64,000 bases of DNA from Pectobacterium brasiliense (GTDB lineage Bacteria; Pseudomonadota; Gammaproteobacteria; Enterobacterales; Enterobacteriaceae), in assembly GCF_016950255.1 (NCBI RefSeq), contig NZ_JACGFN010000002.1:620001-684000 (forward strand), given 5' to 3'. The notes below the pieces were generated by a model that saw nothing but the letters and a program-made list of their open reading frames with translations, had not been told where the DNA came from and did no database searches. Positions within the stretch are counted from its first letter, which is position 1. The number at the start of each line of letters is the position of its first letter. Both the position numbers and the translations under genes were made by a program. Positions 18,140 through 26,610 of the stretch are shown piece by piece.

Positions 18140-18280
18140 TTAGTTCATGAACTTCGTCATTTCCCACAATGCATAACCAGACGTTCCGGCTTTATGATGC
18201 GTCCATGTCACATCTTTATACCTGATAGAGATATGCTCTAATATCAGGCCAGCACCATCATCGATGATATTAGGAGGAGC
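18140..18280 (-). pseudogene. Relic of an hcp (tssD) gene, C-terminal 46 codons
   Basis: An open frame of 46 codons plus TAA on the minus strand, closed upstream by an in-frame TAA at 18281-18283 and lacking a start. Its translation includes LEHISIRYKDVTWTH and KAGTSGYALWE, which align with the end of Hcp tube proteins (pattern VSLxYRKIxWEHxxAGTSGSDDW). The N-terminal two thirds of Hcp are absent, so this is a remnant left by deletion or by insertion of the neighbouring ietAS-like genes. Identification is by motif recognition only. Confidence 0.6.
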
Positions 18281-18350
18281 TTAATTATTGATCCAACTAA
18301 TTAGTGAAGGACATTTTCTTTCGAATCTATAAAACCTTAAATATTGCACT

Positions 18351-20840
18351 TTAAATTTCAATATCTATTTGATTTTCAATTCGAATGGTATTTTCAACCT
18401 CACTGTAAATATCAATATTTTCATCTGGTACATCAATGCTAACTAATAAACTATATTTAACATTATTAGTATTGCGATCCTGCGCTGTACGGTATTTCCA
18501 CCATCCACCAACGGGATAGACGGCGATAGTATTCATCTCTGTTAAATCTGCAGCACTGCCTTTCCAAGCATCCGAGTGTAATGAACCTCTAACTCTTAAT
18601 TGAGGACCAAGAAACCATCCTGATGCATCCCCTTCAGGTCCATTATATTCTTCATTATTTGCATTTCGGTTTATCGAAGCGCGGAAGTTATCAAGGCTCT
18701 GATTAGGTCTAATGACTGCAAACCTCAGTCCATGAGATTGATAGGTATATTGTCGTCTGAACCCTTTTTGGCTTGGATTTGGTTCAATAAAATACGACAA
18801 GGTGATTCTTAAAATAACATTTGTTTCATGTGACAGTAAGCGAAGAGCTTCTACGGGCCAAGGGAGTGAAAATAGATGCATTTCATTCAGTATAGGATCA
18901 TTAGAACCATTTCGATTAAATGGAGTAATTTCAGACTGAGATATTAATGTAAGCGCATTTTCTGCACTATGCATTGCTCGATGTAAATTAGGCACTCCAT
19001 AACCAACCATCCTTAATAAGCTTTCTTTAGCCGATTTGGCTGTTCCCCTTGCAAGTTCTGTTTTATATCGTTCGTGCATACGACTAGTCCATCTTGCTGT
19101 ATGAACAAGTAATCCCCTGATAGTTTCAGGCCAATATTCTGGGTACTGAGCCATTAGCATAGCTGCATGTTTTGAGACTAAAGCACAGGCCGCGCTAGTA
19201 TCTGAATTAACTTCAAACAACTGGTTTGTTGCCCTACCAGAAGTTGTTAGCAAAGATAGCTCAATTGTATTTGTAATTTCATCACGGTTAGGTGATAAAA
19301 GTTTGTTTCCGCCTTCCTCCACTAAATCTGGCTTATATGGTGCATGCTTTTTCCACGCCCAAGATACCGATGAGCGTGATGACGGTGCGACATCTTCTGA
19401 CATAGCGAAAGGAGACCAGCCATTATATCCTCGGTCTGTATGGGTTGTTTTATTTGTATACGCTCCCACAGTCAATGCATTCCAAGATTGAGCAGGATCC
19501 TCAATTTCAGCAAGAGTCACTGAATCCCAATAATCTAATCTCAGATTTATAGGTTGAGAATTACCCGCAGAAATTATAAACAATCTACGAATATCATCCT
19601 CTAAACCAAAGCTAAACTTGTCAATTTCTGCAGACCATGAGGAGGGTTGCCCCCCAAGAGTATTAGGCTCTGCGGTCACCGCAAGTGAATAAACTCTACG
19701 CCAGTGCGGATTTTCCAACTCCAGACGACTTGATGTTCCTGTAGTAATAGCTCCGTATAGCGCAGGATCGTTAGTGGCTCTTGGAGGAAGTATTCTTCCT
19801 GATTCTATACTGTACGGAATCGAAATCTCCTGATCGTTCAATACAACTGACAGGAAATCTCCATAAACACATAGTCCTGCTTGTCTGGAACCATGATCAT
19901 TATAAGGCCTTTGATTATAATTATCGAAAAGTGGCCAAGATATGTCCCAAGCCACTGCCAGCGATGAGTTAGTAAAACTAGATAATAGTGGGTTGTTGTA
20001 GTTAACACCTGTATCTAATATACAAATAGAGACATCAGTTTCATTGTTATGGGTAATTCTCGCGACAACATCTTCTGTCCACTGATGCTGCTCAGTAGGT
20101 AAAGAATTTACTATAACTGATATATCATCCCTAGCTGCTCTGATCTCTTTTAAATTAGATATTAATTCAGGGCAAATGCTTAATCTCGATAAACTCGTAC
20201 GAATAAGAACAACTGTAGTATCGAAAAAGTTAATAGAAGTATTCCCGAGCCTTCCATTAATTCTTTCACATAACCGCCGAGCAATATTTATTACACCCTC
20301 ATTATTACCTTTAAGCCAAAGCTCGAACCACTTTTCAGTATCGAGGCCATCTGGAATAAGATCTATTTTATCTGTCCAGAAAGAAGTTATATCTGCTAAT
20401 TCAATATGCTCTATACTGTCAATTAATAAATGATTTCTAGGGAATTCGATACCATCTTTCGAAGGATTCAAATAATCATTTATTTTTTTAGCAAATTTAG
20501 CTCTATCACTTTCATTAATGTATATAATCGCGGCTTCACGGTTATTTGACTTAACTAAAGAACAAAGCTTGAAATAAGTATTATCGATTTTTTCTATAGG
20601 AAGATCACATTGTTCGAAACTGATTAGTCTAACATAAATGCCACTTTCATCAGTAATAGGAGGGAGCTTCGGCCTTTCATCATAATGATTCAATATACGG
20701 CTATATTGATTTAGTAATGATGTACCTTGAACCACTCTATCACGAGTTGGAACTTGGGGACTACGACCAGTACTCCTGGAGCGATAGTTTTCGGGGGAAA
20801 CAAAGCCGTTTAATAAAATATGCCTCTTGTTGGTAGTCAT
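18351..20840 (-). CDS. ietS: Subtilisin-like (S8) serine protease of an IetS-type two-gene system
   Basis: 829-aa cytoplasmic S8 peptidase with no signal peptide. The catalytic residues are visible: Asp276 in ICILDTG, His316 in NDHGS, oxyanion Asn427 in ISAGNS and Ser549 in SDTSAA (an unusual variant of GTSxA). An N-terminal region of about 260 residues and a C-terminal beta-rich region of about 200 flank the protease. It starts 8 nt after the AAA ATPase gene, in the order ATPase-protease of ietAS, a system first described as plasmid incompatibility/toxin-antitoxin and since listed among predicted anti-phage systems. AT-rich, unlike flanking core genes, indicating horizontal transfer. Confidence 0.8.
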   Translation of the reverse strand: MTTNKRHILLNGFVSPENYRSRSTGRSPQVPTRDRVVQGTSLLNQYSRILNHYDERPKLPPITDESGIYVRLISFEQCDLPIEKIDNTYFKLCSLVKSNNREAAIIYINESDRAKFAKKINDYLNPSKDGIEFPRNHLLIDSIEHIELADITSFWTDKIDLIPDGLDTEKWFELWLKGNNEGVINIARRLCERINGRLGNTSINFFDTTVVLIRTSLSRLSICPELISNLKEIRAARDDISVIVNSLPTEQHQWTEDVVARITHNNETDVSICILDTGVNYNNPLLSSFTNSSLAVAWDISWPLFDNYNQRPYNDHGSRQAGLCVYGDFLSVVLNDQEISIPYSIESGRILPPRATNDPALYGAITTGTSSRLELENPHWRRVYSLAVTAEPNTLGGQPSSWSAEIDKFSFGLEDDIRRLFIISAGNSQPINLRLDYWDSVTLAEIEDPAQSWNALTVGAYTNKTTHTDRGYNGWSPFAMSEDVAPSSRSSVSWAWKKHAPYKPDLVEEGGNKLLSPNRDEITNTIELSLLTTSGRATNQLFEVNSDTSAACALVSKHAAMLMAQYPEYWPETIRGLLVHTARWTSRMHERYKTELARGTAKSAKESLLRMVGYGVPNLHRAMHSAENALTLISQSEITPFNRNGSNDPILNEMHLFSLPWPVEALRLLSHETNVILRITLSYFIEPNPSQKGFRRQYTYQSHGLRFAVIRPNQSLDNFRASINRNANNEEYNGPEGDASGWFLGPQLRVRGSLHSDAWKGSAADLTEMNTIAVYPVGGWWKYRTAQDRNTNNVKYSLLVSIDVPDENIDIYSEVENTIRIENQIDIEI

Positions 20841-20848
20841 CTCATCCC

Positions 20849-21835
20849 TTATTGTCTACTTTCTTGCCTACGCTTTATAGCCTTCACTAATAAATCGGTT
20901 GTAATATTATTTTCATTATAAAGTACTGATTCTTTGGCAGCATCTTCGCTTGCCCGCGTAATCTCTGCTGCACTTAAACCTGAAGCACTATCAATGATCT
21001 TACTCCAAAATAAACTACAGAGATCAAAGACGGCTAGTCTTTGTTCAATAAGGTTCCTGATTAAATCCCCCTCAGGTCTTATGAACGGTATAATATCGTC
21101 AAATCGTCTATATAATGCGCGATCCAAAAGTTCTGGATGATTGGTTGCAGCTAACACTATGCTCTCAGAATCATCCTGCTCAACAAAGAGCAAAAAAGAG
21201 TTTAAAACCCTGCGGATTTCTCCGACGTCATTCTGTGCACCACGCTGAGTTCCGATAGCATCGAACTCATCAAAAAAATATACAGCCCTTGTTTGCCGTA
21301 TATGGTCAAAAATCAAACGTAATTTGGCTGCCGTTTCACCCATATAACGAGTGATTAGATTATCTAAGACGACTGTATAGAGTGGTAATTTTAACTCTGT
21401 GGCAATGACTGATGCAGACATTGTCTTGCCAGTACCCGGAGGGCCAGTGAAAAGTAGTTTTCTCCTTGGAATAAGCCCAAACTCAGAAAGTTTATCCTTT
21501 TGTTTTTGTTCAAGCAGGACCTGATTCAACCTTTCTCTTACGCTTACAGAAATTACTAGTTCTTGAAGATGTACTGGCCTGTTCGTTTGCTCAAGTAATC
21601 CCTTAAGATCACCATCAGGCTGCTTAACAAATGGTGTAAGTCGTTTTTCAACTAAACCTACAGAACTCGTTGTTTTCTGATTTTTATCAACTAAGTTTTT
21701 TATATCATTAGCAAGCTTATGATGACCTTGTCTTGCTTCCTTAGCTGCCACTTGCAAAGCAATAGAAAAGAAACGCTGATCATCACGATCAACGTGGCTT
21801 TTCAATAAAGCTTTGATCTGCTCTGCAGTAGCCAT
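20849..21835 (-). CDS. ietA: AAA ATPase of an IetA-type two-gene system
   Basis: 328-aa classical AAA ATPase. Walker A GPPGTGKT at 131-138, Walker B VYFFDEFD at about 185-192, then a second region of homology with NSFLLFVEQDD and sensor LAATNHPELLDRALYRRFDD containing the arginine finger. A helical N-terminal region (1-95) precedes the AAA domain. It starts MATAEQIKALLKSH with GAGG just upstream and is followed by the subtilase gene. In ietAS the ATPase acts as antitoxin or regulator of the protease; the same relationship is inferred here. Confidence 0.8.
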   Translation of the reverse strand: MATAEQIKALLKSHVDRDDQRFFSIALQVAAKEARQGHHKLANDIKNLVDKNQKTTSSVGLVEKRLTPFVKQPDGDLKGLLEQTNRPVHLQELVISVSVRERLNQVLLEQKQKDKLSEFGLIPRRKLLFTGPPGTGKTMSASVIATELKLPLYTVVLDNLITRYMGETAAKLRLIFDHIRQTRAVYFFDEFDAIGTQRGAQNDVGEIRRVLNSFLLFVEQDDSESIVLAATNHPELLDRALYRRFDDIIPFIRPEGDLIRNLIEQRLAVFDLCSLFWSKIIDSASGLSAAEITRASEDAAKESVLYNENNITTDLLVKAIKRRQESRQ

Positions 21836-22054
21836 AACCCCTCATACACCCATGTTCTCTTGTTGCAAAGTTTACTATAAATTCATCAAGTTCGACATCG
21901 TTAGCTACATTTCTCATTGCAGGAAAGTGATGCCTTATGAGCGTGCCGTTATTAATTAAAGAGTAATCAATTGCCTAGGTCTAGTACATTCACCAAATTA
22001 ATTGTATCACTCGTTGTTATGTAATCGAATGTTCATTTCTGACACTTAAGCAAC

Positions 22055-22261
22055 TCAGGTAATACGTTTTAAGCTGTTAATTAATAAGTTTTTTTCATCA
22101 CTAGGTTTTCCTTGATACAACGTTTCCGGTAAGGCAAACATGTCGCGTTTATAATGAATTGGTTTGTTGGGCGTAACGATGTAATGCTGACCAATTAGCC
22201 ATGCCACAATTTTTCCACACTCACAGTGCGTAAAAGCGCATGCTAGTGTTGAATAAAACAA
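22055..22261 (-). CDS. Short uncharacterised ORF next to thrW, probably a gene remnant
   Basis: Open frame of 68 codons starting with TTG (no ATG before residue 41). The translation has a Cys-rich start (FTHCECGK) and an ordinary protein-like remainder (IVTPNKPIHYKRDMFALPE). No SD and no recognised family. It lies 39 nt from the 3' end of tRNA-Thr and may be the tail of a gene truncated at an island boundary. Low confidence that it is expressed. Confidence 0.3.
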   Translation of the reverse strand: MFYSTLACAFTHCECGKIVAWLIGQHYIVTPNKPIHYKRDMFALPETLYQGKPSDEKNLLINSLKRIT

Positions 22262-22300
22262 AAGATCGCAACGTTAACTTGATGATTTTATGATAAAAAC

Positions 22301-22376
22301 TGGTGCCGATAATAGGAGTCGAACCTACGACCTTCGCATTACGAATGCGCTGCTCTACCAACTGAGCTATATCGGC
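22301..22376 (-). tRNA. thrW: tRNA-Thr (anticodon CGT)
   Basis: 76 nt on the minus strand with the CCA end encoded. Acceptor stem GCCGATA/TATCGGC, D-loop AGCTCAGTTGGTAGAGC, anticodon loop TTCGTAA (CGT, reading ACG) and T-arm GGTTCGACTCC all fit. The sequence matches my memory of E. coli thrW, which also lies downstream of proBA and is a known prophage integration site (CP4-6). Here the AT-rich accessory segment abuts its 3' side. Confidence 0.97.
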
Positions 22377-22902
22377 TTTGAGATCGTCGTGGCGAGAGCC
22401 AGACGTGAACTACGGGGTGACAAATTAGTGATAATGGTACGTCAAGTCAAGCGTTTGGCGATCGTCTGCTGGTTTTATCAGCATCCACGCTGTTCTGATA
22501 ATTTTCCGTGCTAATAACGCTATAGGCTATAGCTTTTCGGCTTAACGGACGCGCATGCGGAGCATGTTTCCTATGCCACCATCTTCTTCGGGTGAAGTAC
22601 AAGAAAGACAGTCCCTAATCATGTGAAAACACCGTTTTATTTGCAGATGAATATTCCTGTTTTATAAAGGGTGATATTTACAATAAAAATATCTTTTTAC
22701 CTTTCAGGTATAAATGCAATACATAACAAAACCCAAGTGTACTGTTTAGGATAATTCCCTATTCTTTTTATTTTCTATTTTGCTCTACTTAAATGGCCAA
22801 GACGACAAGGAGGCGGTCTTAACGTGAAGCTTTCAATAATACGTTGTCGACGACAAGGTTATTGTTAGCGTAGTCATAGAGCGCAGTAAGAGGAAATAGA
22901 CC
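22377..22902. other. Intergenic region between thrW and the LEA-like gene
   Basis: About 525 bp with no supportable gene. The left part should contain the thrW promoter (minus strand). The right part, AT-rich at 22620-22790, should contain the promoter of the plus-strand LEA-like gene, whose SD AGAGGA lies at about 22889. A short direct repeat, GACGACAAGG, occurs at about 22801 and 22848. Nothing else stands out. Confidence 0.4.
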
Positions 22903-23322
22903 ATGAATATGAAACCACTGTTTTTAGGCTTAATTCTGGGAACCAGTTACATTGGCATGGTGGCAGCAAATGATCTGGATTCCGCCCGGGCGTCAGCAGA
23001 ATCGGCCCTCAGTCACGATCGCACTGAAGCGAGAGAAAAAGCGTCAGAAGCGCGAACCAAGGCGCATGAGCATGAAGCCCAAACGCGGGAAAAATCTAAT
23101 GATTTCAAAGCGGATCTCAAATCAAGGGAGCCAGAAGCCAGAGAAAGGGCAGACAAAGTCAAAGCTGATGTGAAATCCCGAGAATCCGAAGCCAGAAAAG
23201 ACGCCGAAAAAGGCTGGGCCGACGTCAAATCTAAAGCGGATGGTTTTAACAGCCGCGCGGAAAAAAATGCTCGTGAAACCGCCGACTCCATCCACAATGC
23301 CGCAGAGAAACATCAACGTTAA
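22903..23322 (+). CDS. Secreted, highly charged LEA-like coiled-coil protein
   Basis: 139 aa with a signal peptide (about 1-22, ending VAAN) followed by an almost uninterrupted Ala/Glu/Lys/Arg/Asp/Ser helix with repeating units such as EAREKASEARTKAHE, SREPEARERADKVKAD and SRESEARKDAEKGW. The 11-mer-like amphipathic pattern resembles late-embryogenesis-abundant proteins, which are hydrophilic desiccation/osmotic protectants; a periplasmic protective or envelope role is inferred. It is the lone plus-strand gene between thrW and proA and has a good SD (AGAGGA, 8 nt from the ATG). No enzymatic motif. Confidence 0.65.
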   Translation: MNMKPLFLGLILGTSYIGMVAANDLDSARASAESALSHDRTEAREKASEARTKAHEHEAQTREKSNDFKADLKSREPEARERADKVKADVKSRESEARKDAEKGWADVKSKADGFNSRAEKNARETADSIHNAAEKHQR

Positions 23323-23370
23323 TATGAAATAACGTATTATTGTAATAGAGGATAAGTCACTATTACCCTT

Positions 23371-23446
23371 TATCCTCCGATAGCAATACAGGCTATGTAT
23401 TTGTGAATACGCCCCACAGAGCATAATCTGTTACTATCGGAGGATA
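23371..23446. repeat. Long inverted repeat after the LEA-like gene
   Basis: TATCCTCCGATAG at 23371-23383 is perfectly complementary to CTATCGGAGGATA at 23434-23446, with partial pairing continuing inward. A competing hairpin, GAGGATAA/TTATCCTC at 23349-23377, uses the left arm. It could be a transcription terminator for the upstream gene or a MITE-like element; there is no T-run directly after the right arm. Confidence 0.5.
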
Positions 23447-23592
23447 TTTCTCTGATGCGGTTATTTTATTGAAATTCTATTGCTGTATTAAATTTTACGT
23501 TAAATATATATAACACAGCAAAAAATCACAGTTGGAATGAGATGTCTTATTTAGACAAAAAGAGAAAAGTAATAAAACGGAGTGAACATAAC

Positions 23593-23620
23593 GCTGCGCA
23601 TATCTCTCGATATACGCAGC
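23593..23620. terminator. Hairpin just downstream of proA
   Basis: GCTGCGCATAT and ATATACGCAGC form an 11-bp stem with one mismatch position around the loop CTCTCG, 11 nt past the proA stop on the minus strand. There is no U-run, so it may be an RNA-stabilising hairpin or a weak terminator. Confidence 0.4.
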
Positions 23621-23630
23621 TATGCATTGA

Positions 23631-24884
23631 TTAGGCGCGAATCAAATCGTCACCATAACCAATCCACTTATAGGTGGTCAGCGCTTCCAGACCCATTGGG
23701 CCGCGCGCATGCAGTTTCTGGGTACTGACCGCCACTTCTGCACCCAGACCAAACTGGCCGCCGTCGGTGAAGCGTGTACTGGCATTGACATACACCGCAG
23801 AGGAATCCACTTCACGCACGAAGCGTTCCGCATTGCTCAAAGAGCGCGTCAGAATCGCATCAGAGTGCTGTGTACCATGTTCACGAATATGGGCAACCGC
23901 CGCATCCAGATCGTCCACCAACGTAACGTTCAGGTCGTTAGAGAGCCATTCATCGTTATAGTTGGCTTCTTCCACCGCAACGACGCTTGCCGGGCCGCCA
24001 GTCAGATAAGGCATCGCTGATGGGCTGGCGTGGAGCGTAACGCCTGCCGCCGCCATTTTCTTGCTCAGCTCTGGCAGGAAACGGTCGGCAATATGTTGAT
24101 TGACCAGCAGCGTTTCCAGGCTGTTACAGGCGCTAGGGCGCTGCACCTTGGCGCTTTCAATGACGGTCAGCGCTTTGACGAAATCGATGCTGTCGTCAGC
24201 ATAGATGTGACAAACGCCGATACCCCCAGTGATGACAGGGATCGTCGATTGTTCGCGACACAGCTTGTGCAAGCCTGCGCCACCGCGCGGAATCAGCATA
24301 TCTACGTAGCGATCCAGCTTCAGCAGCTGATTGACCAGCTCACGATCCGGGCTTTCAATCGCCTGTACCGCAGCGGCTGGCAGGCCGCACTGCGACAGCG
24401 CCTGCTGAATCACTTTTACCGTCGCCGCATTGGTGCGGTACGTCTCTTTTCCACCGCGCAAAATCACCGCGTTACCGGTTTTCAGGCACAGAGACGCCAC
24501 ATCAATGGTGACGTTCGGGCGCGCTTCATAAATCACACCGACTACGCCCAGCGGCACCCGGCGACGCTCCAGCTTCAGCCCGTTATCCAGCATGCTGCCG
24601 TCAATCACCTGCCCCACGGGATCGGTCAGGCGGCATACCTGACGAACATCGCTGGCAATCGCGCTCAGCCTGTCCTGCGTTAAGAGCAGACGATCCTGCA
24701 ACGCCTCACTCATGCCATTTTGGCGGGCATCGGCTAAATCCAGCGCGTTAGCCGCCAGAATCGTCGCGCTTTCAGCTTCCAGCAAATCCGCAATCGTCAG
24801 CAGAGCGCGATCTTTTTGCGCTGTGCTCAAGACCGCCAGCTGATAAGAGGCCGCTTTTGCCGCTTTACCCATTTGTTCAAGCAT
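23631..24884 (-). CDS. proA: Gamma-glutamyl phosphate reductase
   Basis: 417-aa NADPH-dependent second enzyme of proline biosynthesis, converting gamma-glutamyl phosphate to glutamate semialdehyde. Aldehyde-dehydrogenase-like fold; conserved [17 protein letters not shown], the cysteine-containing [13 protein letters not shown] and [13 protein letters not shown] near the C-terminus. Very close to E. coli ProA in sequence and length. Lies 10 nt after proB in the expected proBA operon. Confidence 0.98.
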   Translation of the reverse strand: MLEQMGKAAKAASYQLAVLSTAQKDRALLTIADLLEAESATILAANALDLADARQNGMSEALQDRLLLTQDRLSAIASDVRQVCRLTDPVGQVIDGSMLDNGLKLERRRVPLGVVGVIYEARPNVTIDVASLCLKTGNAVILRGGKETYRTNAATVKVIQQALSQCGLPAAAVQAIESPDRELVNQLLKLDRYVDMLIPRGGAGLHKLCREQSTIPVITGGIGVCHIYADDSIDFVKALTVIESAKVQRPSACNSLETLLVNQHIADRFLPELSKKMAAAGVTLHASPSAMPYLTGGPASVVAVEEANYNDEWLSNDLNVTLVDDLDAAVAHIREHGTQHSDAILTRSLSNAERFVREVDSSAVYVNASTRFTDGGQFGLGAEVAVSTQKLHARGPMGLEALTTYKWIGYGDDLIRA

Positions 24885-24894
24885 CGCGAACTCC

Positions 24895-25998
24895 TTAATT
24901 GATAATCATATCGTCGCGATGGATAGCCACCGGACCATATTCGTAGCCAAGAATCTCAGCAATCTGTTGAGAGTGGTGTCCGGCAATCATACGCAGCGCA
25001 TCGCTGTTATAGCGCGTCACGGCATGCGCCACATCGCGGCCCGCCAGACTACGCACGCGGATCACTTCACCACGAGAGAAGTTCCCTTCTACGGTGCGGA
25101 TGCCTTTAGGCAGCAGCGAACTGCCGCGTTCGAGGATCGCCGAGAGCGCGCCATCATCAACGGTGATTTCCCCCGCCGGCGGTGCGCCGAAAATCCAGTG
25201 TTTGCGGCTTTCCAGAGGCGCATCCAGTGCATGAAAACGCGTTCCGACGGAGATATCCGCAATCACATCGCCAATCACGCCCGGCTTGCTGCCAGCGGCA
25301 ATCACCACATCGATACCGGCACGGCAAGCCACATCAGCAGCCTGCAATTTGGTCGACATACCGCCCGTTCCGAGGCCCGATACGCTATCACCCGCAATGC
25401 TGCGCAGCGCATCGTTGATGCCAGTGACTTCACGGATCAGCTCCGCATCGGGATTATTACGCGGATCGGCGGTAAACAGACCAGCCTGATCGGTCAGCAG
25501 CAACAGCTTATCCGCATCGGCCAGAATCGCCGCCAGCGCAGACAGGTTGTCGTTGTCACCGACCTTGATCTCGGTGGTCGCAACGGCGTCGTTTTCATTA
25601 ATAACCGGAACGATATTGTTATCCAGCAGCGCCCGCATGGTGTCGCGCGCGTTGAGGAAACGCTCGCGATCTTCCATATCTGCACGCGTCAGCAGCATCT
25701 GCCCGACGTGAATACCGTAGATGGAAAACAGCTGTTCCCACAGTTGAATCAGGCGGCTTTGGCCCACGGCTGCCAGCAGTTGTTTGGTCGCAATCGTGGC
25801 GGGGAGTTCGGGGTAACCCAAATGTTCACGCCCGGCGGCAATCGCCCCTGAGGTGACAATAACAATCCGATGCCCTGCCGCATGTTGCTGCGCACACTGG
25901 CGCACCAGTTCAACAATGTGGGCGCGGTTAAGACGGCGCGAACCGCCGGTTAGCACGCTGGTGCCCAGTTTCACAACCAAAGTCTGGCTGCCGCTCAT
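24895..25998 (-). CDS. proB: Glutamate 5-kinase
   Basis: 367-aa first and feedback-controlled enzyme of proline biosynthesis. Kinase domain (1-255) with [12 protein letters not shown] and [12 protein letters not shown] at the N-terminus and [12 protein letters not shown] mid-protein; C-terminal PUA domain (about 275-367). The ATG at 25998 ([12 protein letters not shown]) gives the same length as the E. coli enzyme; a TTG 8 codons upstream was rejected. Forms an operon with proA; osmoprotection by proline links it functionally to proVW at the end of the window. Confidence 0.98.
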   Translation of the reverse strand: MSGSQTLVVKLGTSVLTGGSRRLNRAHIVELVRQCAQQHAAGHRIVIVTSGAIAAGREHLGYPELPATIATKQLLAAVGQSRLIQLWEQLFSIYGIHVGQMLLTRADMEDRERFLNARDTMRALLDNNIVPVINENDAVATTEIKVGDNDNLSALAAILADADKLLLLTDQAGLFTADPRNNPDAELIREVTGINDALRSIAGDSVSGLGTGGMSTKLQAADVACRAGIDVVIAAGSKPGVIGDVIADISVGTRFHALDAPLESRKHWIFGAPPAGEITVDDGALSAILERGSSLLPKGIRTVEGNFSRGEVIRVRSLAGRDVAHAVTRYNSDALRMIAGHHSQQIAEILGYEYGPVAIHRDDMIIN

Positions 25999-26121
25999 AA
26001 TTTCTCTGCCGTTGGATGTCAAAAAATAAGAATAAGGAAAACGTTGTAGCAGGACAGACGCGTTATGCCAACAGGCACAACGCGAAAACCTGCGAATAAA
26101 TCGGGGATCGTCAGGGAAGTA

Positions 26122-26496
26122 TCACGGTCGTGCGACGAGGGTACAGGCGGGTTCCAACGAGTGCAGCTGTTTCTCCAGACGGACATGGAAAGCCTTTCTG
26201 GCATTTTCCACTTGTTCCATCACGGCTTTGTCCTTGATTTTTTCTTCACGCCAGTTGCCCTGTTTATCGAACAAACCGTAGTGATAGTCATAGGTAAAGC
26301 CTTTGCCAGTGTCTTCCAAATTCAACCACCAGCCCCAGAATTCACGATTTTCTGGCGCGGGCTTAATGTTGACGCAAACCGCCAGGCAATCAAAGAAGAA
26401 CGCGGTATCCTCGCACTGCGCTTCACGGATATAAGGCCCCAACGACGTAAAATTTTTCATGAGTCGGCTTTTGGGGTGTCCACTCGGTAACATCAT
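26122..26496 (-). CDS. crl: Sigma-S-assisting factor Crl
   Basis: 124-aa protein that binds RpoS and favours its association with core RNA polymerase. The N-terminus [10 protein letters not shown] and the block [13 protein letters not shown] are diagnostic. It is slightly shorter than E. coli Crl (133 aa) at the C-terminus. The start at 26496 has AGGAG 7 nt upstream. In E. coli crl also lies next to the proBA region, but with phoE in between; phoE is absent here. Confidence 0.95.
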   Translation of the reverse strand: MMLPSGHPKSRLMKNFTSLGPYIREAQCEDTAFFFDCLAVCVNIKPAPENREFWGWWLNLEDTGKGFTYDYHYGLFDKQGNWREEKIKDKAVMEQVENARKAFHVRLEKQLHSLEPACTLVARP

Positions 26497-26610
26497 CTAC
26501 GATCTCCTCTGGTTGAACATTCTTTTTAGCAGAGAATGGCAATTTATCAACCACCTGGCATCAGGTTACTGCCCGACGCCCGGCTGTTCTGCCTCAATAC
26601 CAATGCACTG

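Noticed and set aside
15857..22300. CRISPR array or phage attachment repeat next to thrW
   Set aside because: No regularly spaced repeats and no copy of the thrW 3' end were visible in this segment.
24919..25851. 310-codon plus-strand ORF opposite proB
   Set aside because: Antisense shadow of proB, which is certain by homology.
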